NCBI GenBank assembly: GCA_045106815.1
Contig: JBGCFG010000044.1
Span: 1-64,000 of the forward strand
Length of the DNA: 64,000 nucleotides
Direction: 5' to 3'
From: JAUIAI01 sp045106815
GTDB taxonomy: Bacteria > Pseudomonadota > Gammaproteobacteria > Burkholderiales > Burkholderiaceae_E
In this document: in pieces, positions 24,586 through 33,234 of the stretch
How the letters are laid out: each line of letters opens with the position of its first letter
How positions within the stretch are numbered: position 1 is the first letter of the stretch
Notes under the pieces: generated by a model
The model's database searches: none
What the model saw: only the letters and a program-made list of their open reading frames with translations
Told to the model about the DNA's origin: nothing
Position numbers and translations under genes: made by a program

Positions 24586-27468
24586 TCAGGCTGCCACAAC
24601 GCGGCAGAGTGAAGCCTTCGACTCTTGCATCTGAGTCACCGAGTCATAGCCGTAGGTCATGGCCGTGTTGACTGCCTCACCAAGCACATAGGGGTCAGAA
24701 CCAGCCGGGTATTTCTCACGCAGATCTTTACCCTGGAAGTGACCACCGAAGTGGAATGGAGAGAACACAACACCTGCGTCAACGCGCGTGGTGATCATGG
24801 CCTTGACCTTAATGCGACCGCCTTCAGGACTTTCAATCCACACCATCTGGTCGTTTTTAATGCCGTTGTTGTTGGCATCGACCGGATTGATTTCAACAAA
24901 CATGTCTTGCTGCAACTCGGCCAGCCACGGGTTGGATCGGGTCTCGTCACCGCCGCCCTCGTACTCGACCAGACGGCCGGACGTGATGATGAGCGGGAAG
25001 TCTTTTGAGAAGTCCTGGTCCTGAATTGACTTGTACCGGGTGGGCAGTCTCCAGAAGCTCTTGCGGTCTTCGTAGGTTGGGTACTTAGCGACCAGATCGC
25101 GACGGTTCGTGTAGAGCGGCTCGCGGTGAATTGGGACTGGATCAGGGAAGGTCCAGACCACGGCGCGCGCCTTGGCATTGCCAAACGGGGCGCAGCCATG
25201 AGCAATCGCTACTCGCTGAATTCCGCCCGACAAATCGGTCTTCCAGTTCTTGCCTTCAGCAGCCGTTTGCTCTTCAGCCGTCAGGTCATCCCACCAACCA
25301 AGCTTCTTGAGCATATCGGCGGTGAATTCTGGGTAACCATCTTCAATTTCGGACTTCTTGCTAAAGGCGCCTTCGGCCAGCAGGTTAACGCCATCGCGTT
25401 CAACACCAAACCGGGCACGGAAGGTCAAACCGCCTTCAGCAACGGGCTTGCTCATGTCGTACAGGTTCGGCGTGCCCGGGTGCTTGTGCTCCGCAGTACC
25501 CCAGCAAGGCCAGGGCATACCGTAGTAGTCACCATTGGCAGGTCCGCCTTCGCCCATCAGTGTGGTGGTGTTGAAGGTGTGCCAGTTTTGCTGGTGGGCT
25601 TTCAGCCGCTCCGGGCTCTGTCCGGTGTAGCCGATCGTCCACATACCGCTGTTGAACTCACGTGTGATGTCCTCAACGTTGGGCGCAGAGCCTTCAACCT
25701 TGATTTGTTTGAACATCTCGTCAGCTACGCCAAGCTTCTTGGCGAGCATGTACATGATTTCTTCGTCAGGCTTGGAATCAAACAACGGCTTGATGACTTG
25801 ATCACGCCACTGAATAGATCGGTTAGAAGCTGTGACGGAACCGCGGGTCTCAAACTGCGTACAGGCGGGCAACAGGTACATGCCTTCGGTACGGTCCTGC
25901 ATAACGGCCGTAACGGTGGGGTAGGGGTCAACCACTACCAGCAGCTCGAGCTTCTCCATCGCTTTTTTCTGCTCAACACCGCGCGTTTGTGAGTTGGGTG
26001 CATGACCCCACATGAACACGGCTTTGAACGCATCTTTTTGAGCAATGTTGTCAGGCTCCTCAAGCACACCGTCAATCCAGCGTGATACCGGTATGCCCTT
26101 GGTGTTCATGACCGGTACATCTTTGCCTTTGGACTGCTCGTATGAGCCGCCTTCAAAGCGTGCCTTCATGTAGTCGTATTCAACACCCCAAACCCGTGAC
26201 CAGTGCTTCCAGGCGCCGGCCGAAAGGCCATAGTAGCCAGGCAGCGTGTTGGCGAGAACGCCAAGGTCAGTAGCGCCCTGAACATTGTCGTGGCCGCGGA
26301 AGATGTTCGTACCACCACCAGACACGCCCATGTTGCCCAGCGCCAGCTGGAAGACGCAATAGGCGCGCGTGTTGTTGTTGCCGTTGGTGTGCTGCGTGCC
26401 GCCCATGCACCAGATGAAGGTGCCCGGCCGATGCTCGGCCATAAGCTTGGCCGCGTTGTAGCAGGTCTCTTTGTCGACCCCGGTGACTTTCTCAACTTCT
26501 TCAGGTGTCCACTTGGCAACCTCGGCGCGGATCTCATCCATGCCGTAAACCCGCTGCTCAATGAATTTGTCGTCCTGCCAGTTGTTTTCGAAGATGTGCC
26601 AGAGCATGCCCCAAACGACACCGACGTCAGTACCCGGGCGAATGCGGACGTACTGATCAGCGTGCACGGCCGTGCGCGTCCGACGCGGATCGAGCACCAC
26701 CATGCGCGCGCCGGATTCTTTTGCGCGGAAGATGTGCTGCATCGAGACCGGGTGAGCCTCGGCCGGGTTACCACCAATGACCAGGATCGACTTCGAGTTA
26801 TGAATGTCGTTGTACGAATTGGTCATCGCGCCGTAGCCCCAGGTGTTGGCAACACCGGCAACTGTGGTGGAGTGGCAGATTCGGGCTTGGTGGTCGACGT
26901 TATTGGTTCCCCAGAACGCTGCAAATTTGCGGAACAGATAAGCCTGTTCATTGTTGAATTTGGCGGAGCCAAGCCAGAAAACTGAGTCGGGGCCGGCTTT
27001 TTCGCGAATCTCCAACAGCTTGTCGCCGATGTCATTGATCGCGTCTTCCCAGCTGACTTTCTGCCACTTTCCGCCGACCAGTTTCATGGGGTACTTCAGG
27101 CGGCGCTCGCCATGCCCGTGGTCACGTAGTGCAGCGCCCTTGGCACAGTGAGCACCGAGGTTAAACGGGTGGTCAAATGCAGGCTCCTGACCGGTCCAGA
27201 CCCCATTCTGAACTTCGGCATACACGCCGCAGCCAACTGAACAGTGGGTACAGACCGAGCGAACGGTTTTAATCTCGCCAACCCGTTCAGACTTAACGGC
27301 ATGGGCCTTGCGCATCATGCCGGGGGCGGTGGCCAATGTGGTGAGCGCGGCACCGCCGGCTGCCAGGCCGGAATTACGCATAAACGTACGGCGATTCACG
27401 CCGCCTTTCGCAGTCGGCTCTTGCCCGACTTGGGCATTTGGATCGCGTGTGACTCTGCGGATTTTCAT
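24586..27468 (-). CDS. fdoG: Formate dehydrogenase catalytic (alpha) subunit, Cys-type
   Basis: This molybdo- or tungsto-bis-MGD enzyme (960 residues) oxidises formate to CO2. A Tat signal is at residues 26-40 (RRTFMRNSGLAAGG), so the enzyme faces the periplasm. The N-terminal [4Fe-4S] cluster uses C73, C76, C80 and C108. The metal ligand is C198 in ARICHSTTVAG, where E. coli FdnG has selenocysteine. No in-frame TGA interrupts the gene. The ATG at 27468 follows CAGGAG. It is exported fully folded with its partner after chaperone proofreading, consistent with the upstream torD-like gene. Confidence 0.94.
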   Translation of the reverse strand: MKIRRVTRDPNAQVGQEPTAKGGVNRRTFMRNSGLAAGGAALTTLATAPGMMRKAHAVKSERVGEIKTVRSVCTHCSVGCGVYAEVQNGVWTGQEPAFDHPFNLGAHCAKGAALRDHGHGERRLKYPMKLVGGKWQKVSWEDAINDIGDKLLEIREKAGPDSVFWLGSAKFNNEQAYLFRKFAAFWGTNNVDHQARICHSTTVAGVANTWGYGAMTNSYNDIHNSKSILVIGGNPAEAHPVSMQHIFRAKESGARMVVLDPRRTRTAVHADQYVRIRPGTDVGVVWGMLWHIFENNWQDDKFIEQRVYGMDEIRAEVAKWTPEEVEKVTGVDKETCYNAAKLMAEHRPGTFIWCMGGTQHTNGNNNTRAYCVFQLALGNMGVSGGGTNIFRGHDNVQGATDLGVLANTLPGYYGLSAGAWKHWSRVWGVEYDYMKARFEGGSYEQSKGKDVPVMNTKGIPVSRWIDGVLEEPDNIAQKDAFKAVFMWGHAPNSQTRGVEQKKAMEKLELLVVVDPYPTVTAVMQDRTEGMYLLPACTQFETRGSVTASNRSIQWRDQVIKPLFDSKPDEEIMYMLAKKLGVADEMFKQIKVEGSAPNVEDITREFNSGMWTIGYTGQSPERLKAHQQNWHTFNTTTLMGEGGPANGDYYGMPWPCWGTAEHKHPGTPNLYDMSKPVAEGGLTFRARFGVERDGVNLLAEGAFSKKSEIEDGYPEFTADMLKKLGWWDDLTAEEQTAAEGKNWKTDLSGGIQRVAIAHGCAPFGNAKARAVVWTFPDPVPIHREPLYTNRRDLVAKYPTYEDRKSFWRLPTRYKSIQDQDFSKDFPLIITSGRLVEYEGGGDETRSNPWLAELQQDMFVEINPVDANNNGIKNDQMVWIESPEGGRIKVKAMITTRVDAGVVFSPFHFGGHFQGKDLREKYPAGSDPYVLGEAVNTAMTYGYDSVTQMQESKASLCRVVAA

Positions 27469-27498
27469 CAATAGCTCCTGTGCTTTCAGTCGGCTGGT

Positions 27499-27708
27499 TT
27501 AGAAAGAGGCGACGCGGTAGTAGTCACGCACGTGCTGTGTTTCCTGGTAGCCCTTATCTGCCTCAACCGTTTTTTCGGCTTCGGCAATTGGTTCCGCTCC
27601 GGCCTGAGTGGCGACGGCAGCTGCAGCACCAGCAGCAAGTGCAGGTGTCGTGGCAAGGCCACGCAAAGCGCGACGGCGCGCGGATTTAAACGGGGCGGTC
27701 TTTTTCAT
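27499..27708 (-). CDS. Formate dehydrogenase region Tat-target peptide (FdhX)
   Basis: A 69-residue protein with a Tat-like signal (SARRRALRGLATTPALAAG) and the family's C-terminal pattern KGYQETQHVRDYYRVASF. It matches the small family known as the formate dehydrogenase region Tat target, always found next to catalytic subunits. Its role is unknown; it may help assembly or export. The start has GGGAGAA. It is 30 bp upstream of the catalytic subunit gene. Confidence 0.85.
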   Translation of the reverse strand: MKKTAPFKSARRRALRGLATTPALAAGAAAAVATQAGAEPIAEAEKTVEADKGYQETQHVRDYYRVASF

Positions 27709-27725
27709 TTGATTCTCCCGGCGGT

Positions 27726-27747
27726 AAAAAGAGTGAAGCGATCACTC
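27726..27747 (-). terminator. Weak terminator-like hairpin between torD and fdhX
   Basis: On the minus strand GAGTGA and TCACTC form a 6-bp stem with a five-base loop, directly followed by TTTTT (the A-run at 27726-27730 on the plus strand). The stem is short, so partial termination or processing between the chaperone and structural genes is more likely than full termination. Confidence 0.45.
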
Positions 27748-27769
27748 AAAGGAACTTCCAACTTAGTGT

Positions 27770-28417
27770 CTAGGCCTGCATCTCAAAATAGCGAGATTCA
27801 AGGCTGATAAAGGCAGCGCCGAATTTGCCGACGCTACGGTAAAAATTTGCTGATTTGGCGTTCTGTAAATCTGACATGAAGCGACCCATCCAAGGGCCCA
27901 TGTGCTGCGTGAAGAACTTCAGTTGGGTTTCGTGGACGGTGCCGTCGCTGATGAGCATTGCCATTACCTCGGCCAGAGCGGCGGCATGGTCTTCTGGCTC
28001 AACCACTTCAGGTTGGCGTTCAAAGCCAAGTTCGGCCAGATCAGTGCGCAGCAGGCTCAAGGGCTTTTCCATCAAAAAACCGGTGAGGTACCACGACCCA
28101 AATGGAACCAACTCGCCGCGGCCAATGCCGACAAACAAGTCATGAAATTCTTCATTAGCCTGATCAGTCGAGCAGGCGGCAGCAGCTGTGGCCAGATCAT
28201 GCATGGCACCGCCAATATCGTCGGTGTCGGTGGCATTGCGGCCAGCTTCGATCAGGTAGTCCAGAACGGCTTGATCCGGTGCGTCACGCAGCAGACTTGC
28301 GATCAGGGTATATGCGCCGATCCGTAGCTTCTGATCAGTGCCCAATGGGGGGGCAACTGAAGCGGTGGCAATGCCTTCGCTTGAAGTGCTGCTCTGTTGC
28401 GGTGAGTCAACCGTCAT
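27770..28417 (-). CDS. TorD/DmsD-family molecular chaperone
   Basis: This cytoplasmic all-helical chaperone (215 residues) is of the TorD family. The family motif region is EEFHDLFVGIGRGELVPFGSWYLTGFLMEKPL, followed by VVEPEDHAAALAEVMAMLI. Such proteins bind the Tat signal of a molybdoenzyme until cofactor insertion is complete. The client here is presumably the formate dehydrogenase catalytic subunit encoded just downstream. No SD is obvious; GTCTCCTG on the plus strand gives a weak CAGGAGAC. Confidence 0.85.
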   Translation of the reverse strand: MTVDSPQQSSTSSEGIATASVAPPLGTDQKLRIGAYTLIASLLRDAPDQAVLDYLIEAGRNATDTDDIGGAMHDLATAAAACSTDQANEEFHDLFVGIGRGELVPFGSWYLTGFLMEKPLSLLRTDLAELGFERQPEVVEPEDHAAALAEVMAMLISDGTVHETQLKFFTQHMGPWMGRFMSDLQNAKSANFYRSVGKFGAAFISLESRYFEMQA

Positions 28418-28589
28418 GGCCGACTTGTCTCCTGTGCCACTTAATCATTAGCTGCCGTTGCGTTGATCCGGATGTCTCGATGGCCTTGCGTGGCTAGCAA
28501 GATGAAAAGACAGATTTGGATCGGGCAGGTGCGACGGGTACTTGTACATCGCGCCGAAGCGGCTCGATGCCTTTCAGTTACATACAGAG

Positions 28590-28617
28590 ATATTAGCTCA
28601 AATTGCACTCATCGCAA
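28590..28617 (-). promoter_or_regulatory. Possible sigma70 promoter for the torD-fdh operon
   Basis: On the minus strand TTGCGA (28617-28612) and TAATAT (28595-28590) are separated by 16 bp. Transcription would start near 28583, about 165 bp before torD, inside the 252-bp gap that separates torD from the polyferredoxin gene. The rest of that gap shows no gene. Confidence 0.4.
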
Positions 28618-28669
28618 GCGCATAGCCGGTTGTCGTTGAGCAGATCGAACTTGCTCGAGATCGGTTTGT

Positions 28670-30229
28670 TCAGGCGTCATCTTTCATCATGTCAATGACT
28701 CGGCAGTCACCGCACATCTTGAGCCGATTGAGCGATGCTTCGTCTTGAAACATCGAGTGGTTAGCCAGTTTTGACGTCATTTTGTCTATGACAGAACGTG
28801 TCGCAAATGGCTTGCTGCACCGTATGCAGTTGAACGGGGCTTCTTCATTTAGCACTCTGACGTTGCGCCGGCTTGTGGCATCAGTCATGAGTCTGGGCGA
28901 TAGGGAAATCACCTGTTCGGGGCAGGCCGTTTCGCAAAGGCCGCATTGCACACAGTTAGACTCATAAAATCGCAGCGCAGGTACGCCATCCCCGTCAGCT
29001 AGCGCCTTGGCCGGGCATACCGAAGCACACGCCATACAAAGCGTGCAGCCTGATGCCACCTGCACCGTGCCCAGCGGCGCGCCAGACGAGAGTTCTATGA
29101 GATCTGGCCGGCTATCGGCCTGTTCGATGAGGTGATCAATCGCGGCGAAAAGCGCCTCACGCTTGCCACCAGTCCCAGCCCCAAAGGTTGCCGCCTTAAT
29201 ATCTGGCATCTGGCCGGTTTGCTCGGCACCGAGCCACTGCACAACCGGATCAAAGCCCAGGCCTGCCAAAATATCGTTCGCGACCTGTCTTTGTTCTTGC
29301 AGTGCAGCAAGAACGCCATCAGCAATACCGGCATCTCGCACAAGCAGAACGCGCTGAGCCCCAAAGGCGAGTGCGGAAAGCCACAGCTCAAGGCCGGCGC
29401 TGGCGAGTTCCTCCAATGCGAGTGGTAGATGATCGTTCGCCAGGCTGGTCGGGTCATAGGCCTCGCTATGCAGAACAAGCTTAGCTGCAGTGCCACCAGC
29501 ATCTCGGTAAGCTCGCAGCATGCGGCGCATGCGATCAAGCGTATTGGCTGCTGGCGGATAGGCATAGCTAATTGCGCCGGTCGGGCAGACGGTTGCACAG
29601 ACGCCGCCGCCCTGGCATAGGTGTGGGTTGACCTCGACCTTGTCACCGATCGAAAAGATTGCTTCGGCAGGGCAGGCATCCAGGCATCGGGTGCAGCCGG
29701 TCAGTTCGCTTGCACCATGCGCGCAAATTTCCGGTTTGAGCCGGAAGTACTGTGGTTTGTCGAATCGACCCACGAGATCAGGCAATTGCTCAATCGCCTG
29801 GGCAAGTGCTTCAGCATCGCCCCGGGTGGCAAAGTAGCCGGGAGGTGGCAGTGGCTGGGTCAGACGGGGAGTCTGGTCAAGGTCAATGACGAGGTCGCAT
29901 TGCCACCTTCCAGCCCGGCTGTTGATCTCAAACGCGCCCAGATAACCCTCTATCAGGACTTCTGGCGCAGGCGAAGCTTCAAAAACAATCCCTGCAGGCT
30001 GTTGGTCAGCATCGCTGGTGAGCAGGGCTCGGACGCTGACCTGGGAGTCAATTTTCGCAAATGCAGAAGCCACTGCGGCCGAAGAGCCGATCAGGACCAC
30101 TTTTCCCTCGGACCGATATTCAACCAGGCCGGTTGGCTCGGCTTCTATCGCAGCCGCCGCCGCCAGCGCGGCCTGCTTGGCCTCAGGACTGCTTGAAATA
30201 GCGGCTTGGTCGGTCGGGGGGGTGGTCAT
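28670..30229 (-). CDS. 4Fe-4S polyferredoxin-type protein of the fdh locus
   Basis: A 519-residue protein with several ferredoxin cluster motifs. Two are near the middle (CTRCLDACPAEAIF and GGGVCATVCPTGAISYAYP) and two near the C-terminus (CTLCMACASVCPAKAL and CVQCGLCETACPEQV). Extra Cys pairs follow in FNCIRCSKPF and MCGDCRVIDMM. The N-terminal about 130 residues lack clusters. Homologues accompany DUF3305/DUF3306 genes upstream of formate dehydrogenases in betaproteobacteria. The role is unproven; electron delivery or cofactor assembly in the cytoplasm are the main ideas. It overlaps the DUF3306 gene by 4 bp. Confidence 0.85.
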   Translation of the reverse strand: MTTPPTDQAAISSSPEAKQAALAAAAAIEAEPTGLVEYRSEGKVVLIGSSAAVASAFAKIDSQVSVRALLTSDADQQPAGIVFEASPAPEVLIEGYLGAFEINSRAGRWQCDLVIDLDQTPRLTQPLPPPGYFATRGDAEALAQAIEQLPDLVGRFDKPQYFRLKPEICAHGASELTGCTRCLDACPAEAIFSIGDKVEVNPHLCQGGGVCATVCPTGAISYAYPPAANTLDRMRRMLRAYRDAGGTAAKLVLHSEAYDPTSLANDHLPLALEELASAGLELWLSALAFGAQRVLLVRDAGIADGVLAALQEQRQVANDILAGLGFDPVVQWLGAEQTGQMPDIKAATFGAGTGGKREALFAAIDHLIEQADSRPDLIELSSGAPLGTVQVASGCTLCMACASVCPAKALADGDGVPALRFYESNCVQCGLCETACPEQVISLSPRLMTDATSRRNVRVLNEEAPFNCIRCSKPFATRSVIDKMTSKLANHSMFQDEASLNRLKMCGDCRVIDMMKDDA

Positions 30230-30963
30230 GATGCCTCCGGCGTGTCGTCAGTCTCTTCAAGACGCAAGCGAAGCCGCTGACGTTGTGGCGCAAGGACAGG
30301 GGGGGCATCTTCAATTGGGCGCTGCGCCGGGAGTGCCTGCACGATCATGGCCGGTGAGTCTGCAACAGGCAGTGCCGGGTTTGGGTTGATTGAACTGGGC
30401 TCGGCCAGCTGTTCGGTGTGGACAGAGTCCTGGGGCTCAGTACCCGCGGTTGCCTCATCTGAGTCAGTGCTTTCGTGAACATCATCAGTTTCGGTCTGTG
30501 CGAGTGCCAGCCGCGCCCGTTCCTCTTCTTCCTTCGCTGCCTCGGTCTCGAGTCGTTCTTTGTGAAACTTCATGTCGGCTGTCACGATGTCACCGAGTTT
30601 CTCAAACGTGGTGAAATCTTCGTCGTAGTCGTCTAGTCCGTCGCGAATGCCGAACACGGGCGCCTTGAACAACTTGCGCAGGGCCAGCCGCCGCAGGTCA
30701 TGGGTGACATCCTTGGCCATGAAACGGGCGTAATCCGAGTGCTCGTCCAATGTTTCAAGTGAGGGTACCGGTGCCGGCAGATCGGTTTTTTCGGGGACGC
30801 TCTCGGGTGAGGTCGCGCCAGCATCCGAGTCAACGGTCATGTGTTCTGAGGGCAGCTCATTTTCGACCGTGCCGCCGGCTTTTTCAGTCGCCGCTTGTGA
30901 TTTGCGACGGGCCCACCGACCCAGAAAATTTGCGTCTGATTTGTTGGGCGTGGATCGGCTCAT
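30226..30963 (-). CDS. DUF3306 domain protein
   Basis: A 245-residue cytoplasmic protein. The N-terminal FLGRWARRKSQA and the central SDYARFMAKDVTHDLRRLALRKLFKAP with GIRDGLDDYDEDFTTFEKLG are the DUF3306 signature. The acidic, low-complexity C-terminal half is variable in the family. It is found with DUF3305 and the polyferredoxin in formate dehydrogenase loci and presumably helps enzyme maturation; that function is inferred from context only. It overlaps both neighbours by 4 bp. Confidence 0.85.
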   Translation of the reverse strand: MSRSTPNKSDANFLGRWARRKSQAATEKAGGTVENELPSEHMTVDSDAGATSPESVPEKTDLPAPVPSLETLDEHSDYARFMAKDVTHDLRRLALRKLFKAPVFGIRDGLDDYDEDFTTFEKLGDIVTADMKFHKERLETEAAKEEEERARLALAQTETDDVHESTDSDEATAGTEPQDSVHTEQLAEPSSINPNPALPVADSPAMIVQALPAQRPIEDAPPVLAPQRQRLRLRLEETDDTPEAS

Positions 30964-31454
30964 GTCTCACTCCAGTTCTTGCGCTTCCGCTTTTTAAAGG
31001 CTTCCGGAATGTGATGGGTCAGCACGAATGCCTCAATGGGCGGATAGAGTGCCGGATCAAGCGGGACAACCTCGATCGGATGATCAACTGACTCGTAGGA
31101 GGCTGCCAGATCGGGGCTCGCAGTCACGATGAAAGGTTCGTACTCGCCGGTCTCTTCGTTCTCGTTGAGCACGACAAAACAGCGCGGCTGCTCAGTTGAG
31201 ATATTGAGGTAGTAGCTGTCGGCTTCGTCAGCATGCAGCTCTATCTGCAGGTGATCGTAGCGCAGCATCTGCGTACCATTGGGTGGCTGCGATTCGTTGT
31301 TTGGAGCGCTTGCGGATTGACTTTGCTCACTTGCTCGCGGCATCACAGCAATCAGCTCACGCGTCTCGGTTTGCCAGCGATGTTCAGGTGTCGGCGTGCA
31401 CTGAATGACGACCGTCACCGGCAAATGGCTTTGCAGGGGTGGGGCGTCCTGCAT
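30960..31454 (-). CDS. DUF3305 domain protein
   Basis: A 164-residue protein. The N-terminal PVTVVIQCTPTPEHRWQTETRELIAVMP and later HADEADSYYLNISTEQPRCFVVLNENEE match DUF3305, with the basic tail EAFKKRKRKNW. I start it at the ATG at 31454 with AAGGGTG upstream; the longer frame to 31685 would overlap the divergent ankyrin gene start. It is the first gene of the DUF3305-DUF3306-polyferredoxin set. Confidence 0.82.
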   Translation of the reverse strand: MQDAPPLQSHLPVTVVIQCTPTPEHRWQTETRELIAVMPRASEQSQSASAPNNESQPPNGTQMLRYDHLQIELHADEADSYYLNISTEQPRCFVVLNENEETGEYEPFIVTASPDLAASYESVDHPIEVVPLDPALYPPIEAFVLTHHIPEAFKKRKRKNWSET

Positions 31455-31624
31455 CGGCGCACCCTTTTGCTGAATGGGTAGGTTCGTCAAGATTGTCTCG
31501 CGTCGTTTAAATGGAGGCTGGCAGGCTCTGGCGAGCCCCCGCAGAATTGATCGCCCTGGCGGACCGCCGAAGGCAATATTCTGACATGCCTGGGCGAAAT
31601 CCCTTTTCGGGTCATAATTTTCAG

Positions 31625-32374
31625 ATGGTTCGACATTTGATTCTGTTGGTCGCTTTAAACCTGACGGTAGCGCTTGCTCCTTCAAGCCTTGTTTGGGCGG
31701 ATGAGGCCTTGTCGGCAGTACAGGAGGAGCAGTGGACGATTGGCATCAATCTCAACGACACCGTCAGACTTGGGGCGTTGCTGCAGGAGCATCTGCGCGC
31801 CAAAGGTGAACCGGACGCCAGAAACCGCAAGGGCAAAACCGCGCTCATGGCCGCAGCGGCAGGCAAAGATCTGCCATTGTTTAAGCGCTTGCTGGAAGCC
31901 GGCGCGGACCCTGCTGCAGTCAACGTCAAGGGCGCCTCCACGCTGATCTATGCCGCCTGGGGTGGCAACACGGGGATCATTCAGATTTTGTTGGCAAAGG
32001 CCGTTCCCCTGGAGCAAGCCGCTTCCAATGGCTGGACAGCGGTGATGATGGCCGCCGCCAAGGGGCATCAAGACACGCTGGCCTTGTTATTGGCTGCCGG
32101 GGCACAGGCGGACTCGCGCGATGTCTATGGATGGACGCCTTTAATGCGGGCGAGCAACCTGGGCCGGTTGGGCACCGCAAAGATTCTGCTTGCCAAAGGA
32201 GGTGCCGACGTCAATGCGTTTAACACCCGCGGACAGACGGCCATGCACCTCGCTGCCGCAGGTGAATTCCGTAAGCTCTACCAAGTTTTGCTGGCGGCCG
32301 GCGGCAATCCGGATCTGGCCGATTTCAAAGGCCGCACGCCGCGCGAAATTGCACTAGCTGTTGGTCTGCAATGA
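31625..32374 (+). CDS. Exported ankyrin-repeat protein
   Basis: A 249-residue protein with a signal peptide (MVRHLILLVALNLTVALAPSSLVWA). Five ankyrin repeats begin near residue 68 (KGKTALMAAAAGKDLPLFKRLL; GASTLIYAAWGG; GWTAVMMAAAKGH; GWTPLMRASNLGR; GQTAMHLAAAGEF), and a sixth partial repeat follows. Periplasmic ankyrin proteins bind partner proteins; the partner is unknown. It converges with the Rieske gene, 16 bp apart. The start is chosen to expose the signal peptide; no strong SD is seen. Confidence 0.8.
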   Translation: MVRHLILLVALNLTVALAPSSLVWADEALSAVQEEQWTIGINLNDTVRLGALLQEHLRAKGEPDARNRKGKTALMAAAAGKDLPLFKRLLEAGADPAAVNVKGASTLIYAAWGGNTGIIQILLAKAVPLEQAASNGWTAVMMAAAKGHQDTLALLLAAGAQADSRDVYGWTPLMRASNLGRLGTAKILLAKGGADVNAFNTRGQTAMHLAAAGEFRKLYQVLLAAGGNPDLADFKGRTPREIALAVGLQ

Positions 32375-32390
32375 TCGAGGTCGCGGCTGC

Positions 32391-33176
32391 CTAGCCACAC
32401 TGTATGCGGTTTTGGGTGAACTCGTCACCAGGCATCACAACCGCTTCTTGCGTAACGGGGGCAAGGTAGCCATCGCCTTCATGTTGAATCATCAGGCGAT
32501 TGCCAAATTCTTCAAAGTAGCGATCAAACAAATCTCCGCCGTAAACGCCTGTTGCGACCAACTGCCCCTGCATTTCGATCAATTCGATGGCTGCCAGTGG
32601 CTGTGGTGCGGGGCCTGACATCACGCGAGCTCCTTGCGCCGGATCGTAGATACTGTGCTCCGAGCAGCATTGGATGATGCCGGCCTTTTGCTCGACGGCT
32701 TTGGTTTTCTGGTTATAAAAGCCCACCGGTTGTTCACGGTATCCAATAAAACTCACCATCGGCGATGGGTGTGTGAGCTTGTGGGCGCAGATGGCTGAGA
32801 ATGCAACGATAGACTGGTCTTCACCGACGCCCCCTTTCCAGATGTAATCGCTGCCGTCGGCTTTTGCGAGGCTTGAGCCCCCTGCTGCAGGCTTGTCTAG
32901 CCGAATCAAAAAGCACGGTGTTGATTTAAACGGGTAGTGAAAGATGTACTCCTTGTTTACCTGGACGTTTGAGGCGCGCAGAGCCTGTCCGTTTTGATCG
33001 ACCAGTGCGGCGGGTTCATATCGTGTCGCGGCATTGGCCGTTCGCGCGAGCGACGGCAGAGCGCAAGCCAACGCCAGGCCCGCTCTACAGCCGTTAAGAA
33101 ATCGGCGGCGGTCGCCTGGGCTGGGCGCTAAATCGCCGGGGCTATTAACTGAATTGTCACCGGACTGTTTCGTCAT
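32391..33176 (-). CDS. Tat-exported Rieske 2Fe-2S protein
   Basis: A 261-residue protein with a Tat-type signal (GDRRRFLNGCRAGLALACALPSLARTANA). The Rieske-like fold has ligands C130-x-H132 (ICAHKLTH) and C171-x-x-H174 (CCSEHSIYD). The two ligand boxes are separated by about 38 residues, more than in most Rieske proteins, and the second box has adjacent Cys. It is presumably a periplasmic electron-transfer protein. No cytochrome bc1 or oxidase genes are adjacent, so it is not the canonical PetA. The ATG at 33176 is chosen because it gives a normal Tat N-region. Confidence 0.78.
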   Translation of the reverse strand: MTKQSGDNSVNSPGDLAPSPGDRRRFLNGCRAGLALACALPSLARTANAATRYEPAALVDQNGQALRASNVQVNKEYIFHYPFKSTPCFLIRLDKPAAGGSSLAKADGSDYIWKGGVGEDQSIVAFSAICAHKLTHPSPMVSFIGYREQPVGFYNQKTKAVEQKAGIIQCCSEHSIYDPAQGARVMSGPAPQPLAAIELIEMQGQLVATGVYGGDLFDRYFEEFGNRLMIQHEGDGYLAPVTQEAVVMPGDEFTQNRIQCG

Positions 33177-33234
33177 CTCTGGCGGGCCTCGTTTTTCTTC
33201 GCGTGCGGCTTCAAAGCTACCATAAGGGATGACC

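Noticed and set aside
25126..26985. Two long plus-strand frames (288 and 260 residues) opposite the formate dehydrogenase catalytic gene
   Set aside because: They are antisense mirrors of a highly conserved gene with strong codon bias, and their translations show no family resemblance or sensible start.
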